From the NCBI GenBank assembly GCA_900088475.1, contig FLMG01003393.1:1-10249 (forward strand): 10,249 nt of DNA, written 5' to 3'. The notes beneath the pieces were generated by a model. The model had not been told where the DNA came from and ran no database searches. It worked only from the letters and a program-made list of their open reading frames with translations. The first letter of the stretch is position 1; each line of letters starts with the position of its first letter. Shown piece by piece: positions 1 to 8,206 of this stretch. The position numbers and the translations under genes were made by a program. The DNA is from Hyphochytrium catenoides (Eukaryota > Sar > Hyphochytriomycetes > Hyphochytriales > Hyphochytriaceae).

Positions 1-279
1 TCTCCTACTACTTCGCCTTCTATCTATCTTGGAACCTTGCTGGCTTCTCCACCGCCGGACGCGCGGCCCGGTGACTGTGGAGGAGAAGGCGAAGCGGTCA
101 TCAGCACTCTTTCCTCTCTGGCTTCTCTGGTCGTCTGGCCTCGCTCTCCTTCCTCTCATGAGTCATGAGGCTTCCTTCTTCTGAAGAATGAAGCAACGAA
201 GCGTCAAAGTCTGAAGCTTTCAGGTGAAGAATACTTCTTTACTGAAATCAAAGATTAGTTTTATTTCGGTACAAATTAA

Positions 280-423
280 ATATTTCATGGCGCAGAGTTT
301 CAGTCAATGTTGAAACGTTCAAAGGATAACCTGAAGTTCCGAGGGGACATCTGGTACTTCCTGTCCCTTGCAGAAGAGGACCATGTCCCCGACCTCAGAG
401 TTTATTCCCTGTACAAGAGCTGA
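280..423 (+). other. Possible short exon or gene fragment, orientation uncertain
   Basis: A plus-strand frame is open from 280, has an ATG at 307-309 and ends with TGA at 421-423. Its product contains GDIWYFLSLAEEDHVPDL, which reads like ordinary globular protein rather than repeat. The minus strand across the same bases is also open, ending at a TGA at 319-321, with GDMVLFCKGQEVPDVP in its product. I recognise neither. It may be the last exon of a gene beginning left of the window, the last exon of a minus-strand gene, or chance. Confidence 0.18.
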
Positions 424-464
424 CGGTCCGGTTGCACAGGTCTGGATGATGTTCCCACCACTTC

Positions 465-476
465 TTCCCGCCAAAA
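465..476 (-). promoter_or_regulatory. E2F-type binding site upstream of the ligase
   Basis: Read on the minus strand this is TTTTGGCGGGAA, a match to the classical E2F/DP consensus. It lies about 370 bases before the first ligase AUG. In animals and plants, E2F drives S-phase genes, including replication enzymes such as DNA ligase I. The match is seen directly. That it acts on this gene is inference, since the transcription start is unknown. Confidence 0.45.
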
Positions 477-509
477 ACAGAGGGAGGAGAGGGAGAGAGA
501 GATGACCAG

Positions 510-512
<3 letters not shown>

Positions 513-544
<32 letters not shown>
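513..544 (+). repeat. (GA)16 microsatellite
   Basis: An uninterrupted GA dinucleotide run of 32 bases sits inside a longer imperfect purine tract (about 483-606) in the ligase upstream region. It produces long apparent reading frames on the minus strand encoding Ser-Leu repeats, which are not genes. Confidence 0.97.
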
Positions 545-553
<9 letters not shown>

Positions 554-802
554 CCAAGGCAGGAGAGAAAGAGGAAGAGCCCGAGAGAGAGCGAGAAAGA
601 GAAAGGGACGAGGGGAAGAGTGATGGTGTCGATGTCTCCCCTTCAGTGTAGTTGCATGTAAGGCACTCCCTCGCCAAGGCTGTCCCATCGGTGCGCCATC
701 GTCCAACCCTCAGAACTGCAGCTCAATTCCCACGCCGCACGCTGCTGCTTCATCTCTTTCTTTGACAGCCATCACCGGCTCATATCTCCTTCCACGCTCT
801 CG

Positions 803-811
803 ATGCCCTGA
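803..811 (+). promoter_or_regulatory. Minimal upstream ORF (Met-Pro-stop)
   Basis: ATG CCC TGA ends 30 bases before the ATG at 842. If the mRNA leader includes it, scanning ribosomes would meet this two-codon ORF before the ligase starts. It could favour reinitiation or the downstream AUG. Its inclusion in the transcript is not shown. Confidence 0.3.
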
Positions 812-841
812 GAGACATTAGAACTTTAGATCGCTGTGCGG

Positions 842-952
842 ATGCTGCCGCGCCTCCTGCGCGTCGGTGGTCCCGAGCTTCGAGCACGCAAGCACGTTAC
901 TTTCATCATCACATTGCGACCGCTAGGAGGACCTCTCCTGCCAAGAAGAGCC
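842..952 (+). other. Putative mitochondrial presequence of the long ligase form
   Basis: Translation from the ATG at 842 adds 37 residues before the Met at 953, in the same frame and the same exon. The extension begins [10 protein letters not shown], has seven arginines and a lysine but one acidic residue, and ends PLLPRR-Ala before the internal Met. This composition is typical of matrix-targeting peptides. The first AUG has a poor context (CGG before, C after) while the second is strong (GCC ATG G). Yeast Cdc9 and Arabidopsis LIG1 use two in-frame AUGs in this way for mitochondrial and nuclear ligase. The targeting is inferred. Confidence 0.55.
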
Positions 953-3900
953 ATGGCCTCAAGTGAGACAGACTTACGAAATCCTCCCCTCCCTCACCAA
1001 AGACTGACCGCTACACTCCCCCTCCTCCATTCTTGGTCCTGTGTAGAGACGAAGAAGCCAAAGGTCACTAATAATCAGACCACCATCGGGTAAGGGAAAG
1101 AGGTAATAGCTTACGGTCAGGGGCTACCGAAGGATGAGCAGGTGCAGATAGAACAGAGAAAGACGGTGGAGAGAATGACCTGCTATTTAAATGCTTGCCA
1201 GTATAAGGTGCTAACTTGAGGGCGTCACAGTGCTTTCTTCAAGCCTAAGAATGGGACCCTCAAAGAAACAGAATCTCTCAGCGCGGCAGCTGCGACTTCA
1301 CGGTCAGCTGACGCTCTTGAACCGTGAGACCGCTCCCTAATCTCCCTGTCCGTTCTGCTTTCACAACTCTTTCCTTCTTTACTTTTTTATTCTGGTGGCT
1401 TCTTCTCCTGCTATTTCTGTTCTCTCCTCTTAACTCTTCCTTATCCGCTTCTGACTTCTCTCTGCCCTTTTTTAGTCCTGACTCTGTTCTATTTGTTTCC
1501 TCTCCGGCTTACTCTTGCATTGCCCAGGGCCATTGAAGAGGCATTATTTGTCCCAGAGAAGAGAAGTCCAGAGGATGACGAGCAGAGCTCTAGCGAGGAG
1601 CCGGACGCAGAGATAGTCACCAAAGGTGAGACGCTGCGCAGGAGGAAAAGAGACGACAAGGAGAAGATTATAGACACTATGAGAGAGCTATCAGACCAAG
1701 AGAGAGTGGGAGGTGGAGACTAGTAAGAGCCGCATCTCTCCATTAAGAAAAGGACAAAGAAAACAAGAGAATGAGGTGGGAGCTTGGTCTTGGTGTCCTG
1801 TCCTGGACTCACATTAGGCGTGCCTTAGGCCGGAAGAGGCTACGGAAAGGCGCGAGTAAGCAGTCAGATAGCGAGACCGCCGGCGCACTCTCTACAACGA
1901 ATGTGACAGTGACAGAAGAGACAGAGTGAGTATTGAAAATTGGCCATTCCAAGATCACGATTGTGCTTCGCCTTAAACGGAGGAAGAAAAATCGGGCTTT
2001 TGATTCTTTATTACTTCTGCATTTGGTTAAGAGATCACGGATGTGTCTCTCATCTAGCTTACCCTCTCAGGAGGAAGGAGGACGCTGGCGAAGTGACAGA
2101 GACAAAGACTACGGAGGTAGAAGTGGAAACGCCCAGGTAAACAGCCAAAACGTTGCTAAGCGGAACTATCAGAGAAAGGACGGCAAACCGAGAGAGACGG
2201 AGAAAGAACCAAACGCCCGCAGCCTCTCTTATTTCCTTTTCCATCATTTTGCAGTGGATTCTTCAGCCAGACGAAGAAGGAGAAAAAAGTGACAGATGCT
2301 GAGGAGAAGCTGATGTCCGAAGCGGCTTGGAAAGAGGGTGAGCGGTAAGCCATTTCTATCTTCCTATCTCCGTAGTGGAAAGAGTGGAAGGGAGAGTAAC
2401 ATAAAGGCCAAGAAATTCTGACTGCGGCATGCACTCATTTCGACAGGGTTCCCTACGCGGCAGTGGCGCAGGTCTTCAGCAGAATCGAAGTCATCACTGG
2501 CCGGTAGGATGTCTCTCAGCATTACCATGCTCTATATGCCAAGTCACCTCGCATCCTTTGCCGTGCGCATCTCTAGTCCTCCTCCTTCTTCGGGAGGACT
2601 GCATACCTTCGTTTGCTGGGATCTCTTCATTCTTTGATTGTCTTTCTTCAGTGGACGTTACTGATCCGTACCCATCGTCCCATTATTCACCGACTCAGCC
2701 TCGAGATCCAGAGCATTGTCACCAACTTCTTTAGGCAAGTGATCCGCCTCTCTCCGGACGATCTGTTGCCTGCCGTCTATCTCTGCTGCAACAAGGTGAG
2801 CCTACCTTTTCCAGCTCCCCGGCCATCTTTGCTTCCTTGGCAATGTATCTATGCTACTAGTACTCACAACTTCTGCCAGAAGGACGGTCTTTCTGGGCTT
2901 CTCCTTTTCCCGTTCGGCGTATCTCTTTGTCAATTGATGTTTGAGTGGCGATTGTATGCTGCAAGTTCTTCCGTACCCACATGTCTCTGTCTGTTGCCAT
3001 GCGCTCGCGCGATTATTGCCTGACGCTGGACTCTAGTTTGCTCCCGCTTGCGAGGGAGTGGAGATTGGAATTGGGGACTCGTTGCTCATCAAAGCCATAG
3101 GTAAAAAAGAACAAGCCTCTTCTTTTTCCCTTCGCTCAGCATTCATAACCAGCAATAGCAGGATTAATGTTCTCTCTCTTCTCTCCCTCTCTCTCCCCCC
3201 TCCTCCCCACTGGCGTCATCTAGTCGAGTCAGCTGGTAAGTCGGCGGCAATAGTCAAGCAGGAGTACGAAGAGGTGGGAGACTTGGGCATCGTCGCGGAG
3301 CGGGCAAAGAAGAAACAGGTAAAGCTTGTCTCCTGCTCCGGCCTTTGGCAGCACCGTTTTCCCAGTTTGTCTTACATTGTCATGTGTGGAGGTCCATCGC
3401 TTTAAATTTTCGTACTGCTTGGAGATCGGTCCCTCCCTTTACTCTTCAGGCTCCTATGTAGTCGCGTTTTCGTAAGCCGCGGTCTCATCTTTTCGTTAAT
3501 TCTTCCCATAGACGACTCTCTTCAACTTTAAGCCCGCCCCGTTGACGATGAGGAAGGTCTGGGAGACCCTGCTCGCCATCGCAAAAGAGACAGGAGGACA
3601 GAGTCAAGCAAGGAAGGTTGGGATCATAAAGCAGCTGCTTGTCGCTGCGGAAGGGCCGGAGGCTAGGTATATCGTCCGGGCGTTACAGGTGAGGCAGAGA
3701 CGGAGAGAAGAAGGGTTCCTCATGAGAGGGCGATGGCTCGTGATAACAGCAGGAGACAGGGCAAAAGTACTTAGCACCAAGAAGTGGCGGACTAGGGAGA
3801 TACAAGAGACGAGTCTTTCTCTAACCGATTCCACTTGTCTTTCTTTGGGTGCCCTCTCCTCCTTCCTATTCAAGGGAAAGCTTCGCATTGGGCTGGCTGA

Positions 3901-6900
3901 GCAGTCGGTGTTGACGTCCCTCGCCCATGCCTTCGTACTCAAGGACAACAAGAAGAAGCTCCCGGAGGGAGAGATGCAAAAGCTTCTCAGTGCCGCTGAA
4001 GGAACGGTAAAGCAAGTATACAGCGAGTGTCCTAACTATGCAGAGCTCGTTCCAGCGCTGCTTGAGCTCGGGTTGGATCGGGTGCATGAAAGATGTCACC
4101 TCAAAGCAGGTTCGACGGAACTATGTACTTCTCTTCTGCTTAAGGTCTCGCCATCGTCGGTTCAACGACCGTGATGGATTCCAAGTCTCTGTAAACGAGA
4201 GTTTCTCCTCTCACCTTTCTTTTTAAAACGACACGTTTTTCTAATACTGCCCGTTCTTGTCTTCTAATGATGCTAAAAGAAAGTCTGCCCTTATTCATCT
4301 CCTTCTTACTAGTCTTCGGACTTGAGGTCAATTCGCTCTGCTGGTGCTTCTGGGCTCTTGTTCCCTCGTTTAATGAAGAGCTATGTGTATAGGGTCCCCT
4401 GTCCAGCCGATGCTTGCCAAGCCTACAAAGGGCATCTCTGCCATCCTCGACCGCTTCCAGGGTCTTGCCTTCACATCTGAATATAAATATGACGGAGAAA
4501 GAGCACAGGTGAGCTCCTGTCTCTATACGTGCCTTGGCCAGAGTCATTGCCAGATTCCCTAAGGCCTCTGTTCCTTATAGATCCATATAACGGATGACGG
4601 AACAGTCAAGATTTACAGCCGGAACATGGAGGACCACACTGGGAAATATCCCGACCTGATCAACTATATGACGCAGGTGAGATCTAAGGGACATGGGGCG
4701 GGGCACTCTGCGGAAGACCGCCGCTTCTATTTAGCGGGAACAGTCCGACGGGGTGAGAGACGATAGATGTTGCTCGCCTGGTAGGGAAGCGGGCACGGCG
4801 GAAATTTATCATCGTCAGCATCCGCTTTACGATTCCTCATGCTCCATTCGTACTGAGAATGACAGGCTTCTATAGTAGAGGACAGTAACAGAAACTTCGA
4901 AGTGAGAGAGAAAGGACAAGAGACAGGAGTAAGAGAGAAGTCGGTAGCAAGTATTTGCACCATGGCTGTGGCGACGCTTGTGGTGGCGCGTGCGAGCAGT
5001 CCAGAGGAGCTCAGGGGAAGAGTTCGGTGGAGGTCGACGACTAACCTTTTCAACTGCTCTATTTATAGCACAAGTGGGAAAAGGTGAAGTCAGCGGTGGT
5101 GGACTGCGAGGTAGTCGCCTTCGACCGAGAGCAACAAAAGCTTCTTCCCTTCCAGGTGCTAAGTACTCGAAGCAGGAAGGTGAGAGAAACAACGTGTCTC
5201 GCTTTCTATCTCCGCCTTCCCTCTTCTCCTCCTAACGAAAACGATCATCGTTCAGTCCTCTCTCCATGGACCTCTCTCGCTCTCGTAACTCAAGGCTCAT
5301 CACATCTCTCTCTTCAAACCCAAGGACGTCACTCAGGAGAATATCAAGGTTCAGGTCATACTCTTCGCCTTCGACCTGCTTTATCTTAATGGCGAGGTAC
5401 GTTTCATCCTGCCCCCACGTCCTTAAGGATTTTCTCTCTCATTGTGCCACTCGGATCTCTTCTTCCGCGATCTCTCTCTTTCTCTCTCACACACCGTTGC
5501 TCATTTCGACTGTTTATCAGTCTCTCCTACGGAAAACGTTCCGCGAGCGCCGTTCGCTGCTGCAGTCAAACCTTTCAGAAGAAGAGGGAAAGTTCCAATT
5601 CGCTACGGGTCAGGACGCGACAGAGATTGATAGCATCCAAAGTTTCTTAGAGCAGTCGATCAAGGATAACTGCGAGGGGCTGATGCTTAAGACTCTGGAC
5701 AAGGACGCTTTCTACACGCCTTCCAGGAGGACTTTCAGCTGGCTAAAGGTAGGGAGCAAACGACCTCATAGGATATGGATAACGAAAGCAAAGGCAAGAG
5801 GGATGACCTGGAAGAGGGCGGAGAGGCACGCCGGTAGTGAGAGTTGTGAAAGAAAAGTGCGGAGACCTTGACAGAGGTTAGAGGACGCTCCTATCATCCT
5901 GAACTAGTGAGAGAGGCGATTGAATATACTCGTGACTTGGGTTGAGTTGACAGGAGCATGAACACATAGCGAGGAAATGAGGGCGGAAAGGACCTACGAA
6001 CAGAGGCAAGACTTCCAAGGCTGACAACCCAAACCGCCTGATATCCTCTTTCTCTCTCTCTATCAGCTCAAGAAGGACTATTTGGATGGATTTGGGGATT
6101 CCCTGGACTTAGTGCCCATCGGCGCTTACCATGGAAGAGGAAAGAGGACGGGAACGTATGGCGCGTATCTGCTGGCGTGTTATAATGAAGCTGCTGAGGA
6201 ATATCAGACCGTGTGCAAGGTGAGCGAGGATATGTGTCTATAGGGTGCAGCTGAAAATGGGGTGCTTTGGGGGTCTGCCGAGGCTTTGTCCTTCTCTATA
6301 ATCTCTCTCGCTGTCTTTTTCTCCCATTTCCTCTATGTGTGCCTCTCTTTCCGGCGTTGATAAGACTTCCACCTCACGCATGGACCATCGTCATCAATCT
6401 CCGAAGCGACCCCGACTCTGTATTAGCTGAATATTCTTTCTCCCAGCGCCCTAATTGACATCCCACAAACGGCATTGCGCTAATACCTTCTTTCTCTCAC
6501 CATTCTCTCACTTGTTGCCTCGATATCCTTCTCTGCCTCACTCACGGCATCTCCTCGCTTCCTGATTCTGATCAGATTGGCACGGGGCTCTCGGACGTAC
6601 AGTTAAAGGAGTTCTCAGACCTTCTGCGAGACCAGGTGGCTCCGGCTCCGCCCAGTTACTATTCGTTCTCAGAGGCGCTACAGCCGGACGTGTGGTTCAT
6701 GCCCAACCAAGTCTGGGAGATAAAGTGCGCAGACCTCTCCATCTCTCCCAACCACACCGCAGCAATGGGCATTGTAAGGACCTGCTAGGGCATATAGAGA
6801 ACATATAGGATGACGTCTAACTCACCTTCTCCTTTTCTCTCCTCTTTCTTTTCTCCCTGGCTTCCTACTTTTGACGCTGCCTTCGTCTACCTCTATGATC

Positions 6901-7314
6901 ACGTACTGCTTTTCTTCGTCGCCCCTTGGGGATCCCTCTTCTTCTATTGGCGTGTGTCTGCCTGCACCCTCGCGCTCCTCATTTGTCTCTTTTTCCGAAG
7001 TTGGCACCCGATAAGGGCATAGCACTTAGATTTCCTAGGTTTTTGCGAATTAGAGAAGACAAGAAGCCGGAAGAAGCAACCACTGGCACACAGGTAAAGA
7101 GGGCTCTCTTCCCGCGCTGTCTCCCATTGTCAATGCACATGCTTTCCCTTCTACTCTGCCGAGATCCTCTTACGCGCCCAGTTCTTTCCCCTCTCCTGCT
7201 TCGTCCCCTGTCTCCCACTCATGGCCAAATGAATGAATGTAGGTGGCCGAGTTTTATCGCGCTCAAGGGCTGCACCAGCAGAACCAACAAGACGATGCAA
7301 ACGATGAGCTCTAG
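842..7314 (+). CDS. LIG1: DNA ligase I, ATP-dependent, 22 exons
   Basis: Seals nicks in duplex DNA (Okazaki fragments, excision repair) through ligase-AMP and DNA-AMP intermediates. Exons: 842-962, 1047-1089, 1231-1323, 1528-1625, 1829-1925, 2071-2136, 2255-2344, 2447-2503, 2699-2795, 3037-3100, 3224-3318, 3512-3688, 3875-4109, 4393-4508, 4581-4676, 5069-5179, 5325-5396, 5521-5748, 6067-6219, 6576-6773, 7001-7093, 7243-7314. All introns are GT-AG and all phases join without a stop. The product is 786 residues from the AUG at 953 or 823 from 842, within the usual range for the family. All signature motifs are present, including KYDGER, EGLMLK and [11 protein letters not shown]. The core from exon 7 on is very secure. 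The exact joins of exons 1-6 rest on phase and splice signals, because that region diverges quickly in the family. Several introns use phase 2 at the 5' end; most later ones use phase 0. A weak donor (GTTCGA) closes exon 13. Confidence 0.93.
1047..2136 (+). other. Ligase N-terminal regulatory region: PIP box and nuclear signals (exons 2-6)
   Basis: Short-form residues 4-135 are low in hydrophobics and rich in Lys, Glu, Ser and Thr, as in the disordered N-terminal tail of family members. The basic KTKKPKV (residues 4-10) is followed by the PCNA-interacting box QTTIGAFF (residues 14-21), which matches QxxIxxFF. Exon 4 is acidic ([15 protein letters not shown]) and exon 5 opens with basic RKRLRK, a likely second nuclear signal. 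Exons 5-6 then run into a Thr/Glu/Val-rich stretch. Exon 3 uses a pyrimidine-poor acceptor (GTCACAG) with a good branch-like CTAAC near 1211-1215. Exon 5 could alternatively start after an AG at 1816-1817, but only the 1829 start keeps phase with exon 4. Confidence 0.75.
2255..4109 (+). other. Ligase DNA-binding domain (exons 7-13)
   Basis: Residues about 136-407 form the all-helical domain that encircles nicked DNA. Landmarks are [16 protein letters not shown] (exons 7-8), [12 protein letters not shown] (exon 9), [16 protein letters not shown] (exon 10), GDLGIVAE (exon 11), [11 protein letters not shown] and [10 protein letters not shown] (exon 12), and [12 protein letters not shown] (exon 13). 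The exon 9 start was placed at 2699, not at the earlier AG near 2651. Only 2699 restores phase 2 and gives the normal spacing of this segment. Exon 10 begins after the AG at 3035-3036, giving [11 protein letters not shown], which fits the family. Confidence 0.88.
4393..5748 (+). other. Ligase adenylation (nucleotidyltransferase) domain (exons 14-18)
   Basis: Residues about 408-615. Motif I is EYKYDGERA, with the AMP-accepting lysine K439 encoded at 4485-4487. [13 protein letters not shown] (exon 15) gives the conserved Arg460. [10 protein letters not shown] (exon 16) carries the metal- or ribose-contacting Glu492. [10 protein letters not shown] (exon 17) is motif IIIa. EGLMLK (exon 18, E591-K596) is motif IV. 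WLK at the end of exon 18 joins LKKDYLDG in exon 19 to complete motif V. No catalytic residue is missing, so the enzyme should be active. Confidence 0.93.
4677..5068 (+). other. Ligase intron 15 (392 bases, longest)
   Basis: GTGAGA donor and TTTATAG acceptor. It contains an ATG in good context at 4962 whose frame runs to 5087. The encoded peptide resembles nothing I know and overlaps exon 16 in a wrong frame, so I treat it as chance. No RNA gene or repeat is seen inside. Confidence 0.8.
5749..6066 (+). other. Ligase intron 18 (318 bases)
   Basis: GTAGGG donor. The acceptor is preceded by a strong TC-rich tract (about 6047-6063) and TATCAG. It separates the two halves of motif V. Nothing else is recognised in it. 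Confidence 0.85.
6067..7314 (+). other. Ligase OB-fold domain and C-terminus (exons 19-22)
   Basis: Residues 616-786. Exon 19 has [20 protein letters not shown] and [14 protein letters not shown]. Exon 20 has [12 protein letters not shown]. Exon 21 carries motif VI ([19 protein letters not shown]), which orients the ATP pyrophosphate in step 1. Exon 22 adds a short Gln/Asp-rich tail ending DANDEL and the TAG stop at 7312-7314. The acceptor of exon 22 (TGTAG, 7238-7242) preserves VAEFYR directly after TGTQ, as in relatives. Confidence 0.9.
6220..6575 (+). other. Ligase intron 19 (356 bases)
   Basis: GTGAGC donor; acceptor CTGATCAG preceded by CTGATTCTGA, which offers a branch-like sequence. 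The interior is pyrimidine-rich with short apparent frames only. No embedded gene is seen. Confidence 0.85.
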
Positions 7315-7646
7315 GAGACTATTCCCATCTTTTCAATATATCATAACCACCGACCCCTGAGGGTGAACAGTCGGCGTTCCTGATGAGAGGAAAGCGATAG
7401 ACGCTATAATAGCACAACCCTGCAGTCTGCTTGGCTCCGTAAGTGTCGGCTGGACGTGCTCTACTCATCTCCCTCATCAGACATCACTTGCACGCCCTCA
7501 CTTTGTATTAACCCTGCTGGGTGCCTGTTCATCATGTCTGGATAGTCTACAGCAGGGAGGGAAGAGATGGTCGAGGGATAGAGATAGATACTAGGAGGCT
7601 TGGCTCTCAAAGCAGAAACGACACAAGAGAGAGAAAGGAGAGAAAG

Positions 7647-7695
<49 letters not shown>

Positions 7696-7904
7696 AAAGG
7701 GAGAAAGTCAACAAATCTTTGACTAAATGATACTTTCCGCAATGTATGTGGTCACGCAAGGTTTGAAATATACCCAGCTTAGAGTTTATAAGACTGATGA
7801 GGGGACTGTAACAATTACATTGTTGAATCTTTCAATTGGATGTGAAGCTGGGTTTGCGTTCTGACAGCGGAGGATGATGTGGCGAGAGCGAGCGAGGGAG
7901 AGAC
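7315..7904. other. Intergenic region between ligase and FPS
   Basis: Begins with the ligase 3' UTR. No AATAAA is visible close to the stop. The middle is dominated by a GA-rich block (about 7621-7700). Nearer FPS, a perfect palindrome AACAAT-TAC-ATTGTT lies at 7810-7824 and an inverted CCAAT box (ATTGG) at 7835-7839. The 8-mer ATTGGATG occurs twice (7835-7842 and 7924-7931). Inverted CCAAT boxes are common in promoters of sterol-pathway genes in animals; a similar role here is only a suggestion. No gene is supported. Confidence 0.6.
7622..7700 (+). repeat. GA-rich microsatellite tract
   Basis: Imperfect GAGAAAG units lead into an uninterrupted 30-base AG run (7654-7683), followed by more GA after a single-base break. 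It is a simple repeat between the two genes. Frames crossing it encode Arg-Glu or Ser-Leu repeats and are not genes. Confidence 0.95.
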
Positions 7905-7943
7905 ATGGACGCTGCTTTTGGGCATTGGATGACGCGGTAAAAA

Positions 7944-7979
<36 letters not shown>

Positions 7980-8206
7980 CTTTGCCTCTCACCTCAAGAT
8001 GTCCGAGTAATAGATCACTTCCGCCCTCTCTCTCCACTTACTGCTGTCTCTCCTGCTGGGGCTTTGACTGTCGTGGGGCCCATAAAGTTTACTGCAGCAG
8101 AGCAGTCAAAGCTTTTATCTCCAAGGGTCAAAGAGGCCAGACACTCTCAGGGCAAGCGCTGTGGATACGCTTTAGACAGACACTTCTTACTTCAGCCTTA
8201 GACACG
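7905..8206 (+). other. Putative extra 5' exon and presequence of FPS
   Basis: An ATG in good context (GAC ATG G, 7905) opens a 32-base exon (MDAAFGHWMT plus two bases) ending at a GTAAAA donor (7937). An acceptor ACTGCAG ends at 8097. Joining 7936 to 8098 keeps phase and runs, without a stop, 36 codons into the FPS Met at 8207. The extension would be 47 residues, with seven Arg/Lys and two Asp, containing RRAVKAFISKGQRG and WIRFRQTLL, and so matrix-targeting in character. Long and short FPS forms are known in plants and animals. Alternatively this is plain 5' UTR, or an unspliced frame from the ATG at 7874. Confidence 0.35.
7947..7976 (+). repeat. (TC)15 microsatellite
   Basis: Uninterrupted TC run of 30 bases, ten bases after the putative donor at 7937. 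In the spliced model it lies within the intron. In an unspliced model from the ATG at 7874 it would encode a Ser-Leu repeat. Confidence 0.97.

Larger units (their letters stand above)
1..841. other. Upstream flank of the DNA ligase gene
   Basis: No complete gene is recognisable here. The stretch holds a possible short coding fragment (280-423), an E2F-like site (465-476), a purine-rich block around a (GA)16 run (about 483-606) and a two-codon upstream ORF (803-811). No convincing TATA box lies just ahead of the ligase start. A bZIP/AP-1-like TGAGTCA occurs near 158-165 but is too short to weigh alone. The frame of the ligase AUG at 842 is closed by a TAG at 827-829, so the ligase reading frame cannot extend further left without another exon. 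Confidence 0.6.

Noticed and set aside
395-706. Two long minus-strand reading frames over the GA tract upstream of the ligase
   Set aside because: They are mostly translations of the GA/TC repeat (Ser-Leu runs), which is stop-free in every frame.
2642-2698. Earlier acceptor (AG at 2650-2651) for ligase exon 9
   Set aside because: It gives the wrong phase with exon 8 and adds residues that do not match the family. The AG at 2697-2698 restores both phase and spacing.
4902-5235. Plus-strand frames with an ATG in good context inside ligase intron 15
   Set aside because: They overlap exon 16 in the wrong frame and have no recognisable content; the exon 16 frame is clearly the ligase.
7874-8206. 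Unspliced N-terminal extension of FPS from the ATG at 7874
   Set aside because: It would translate the (TC)15 microsatellite as Ser-Leu repeats, and any repeat-length change not a multiple of three units would break the frame. The spliced model or a plain 5' UTR is more likely.
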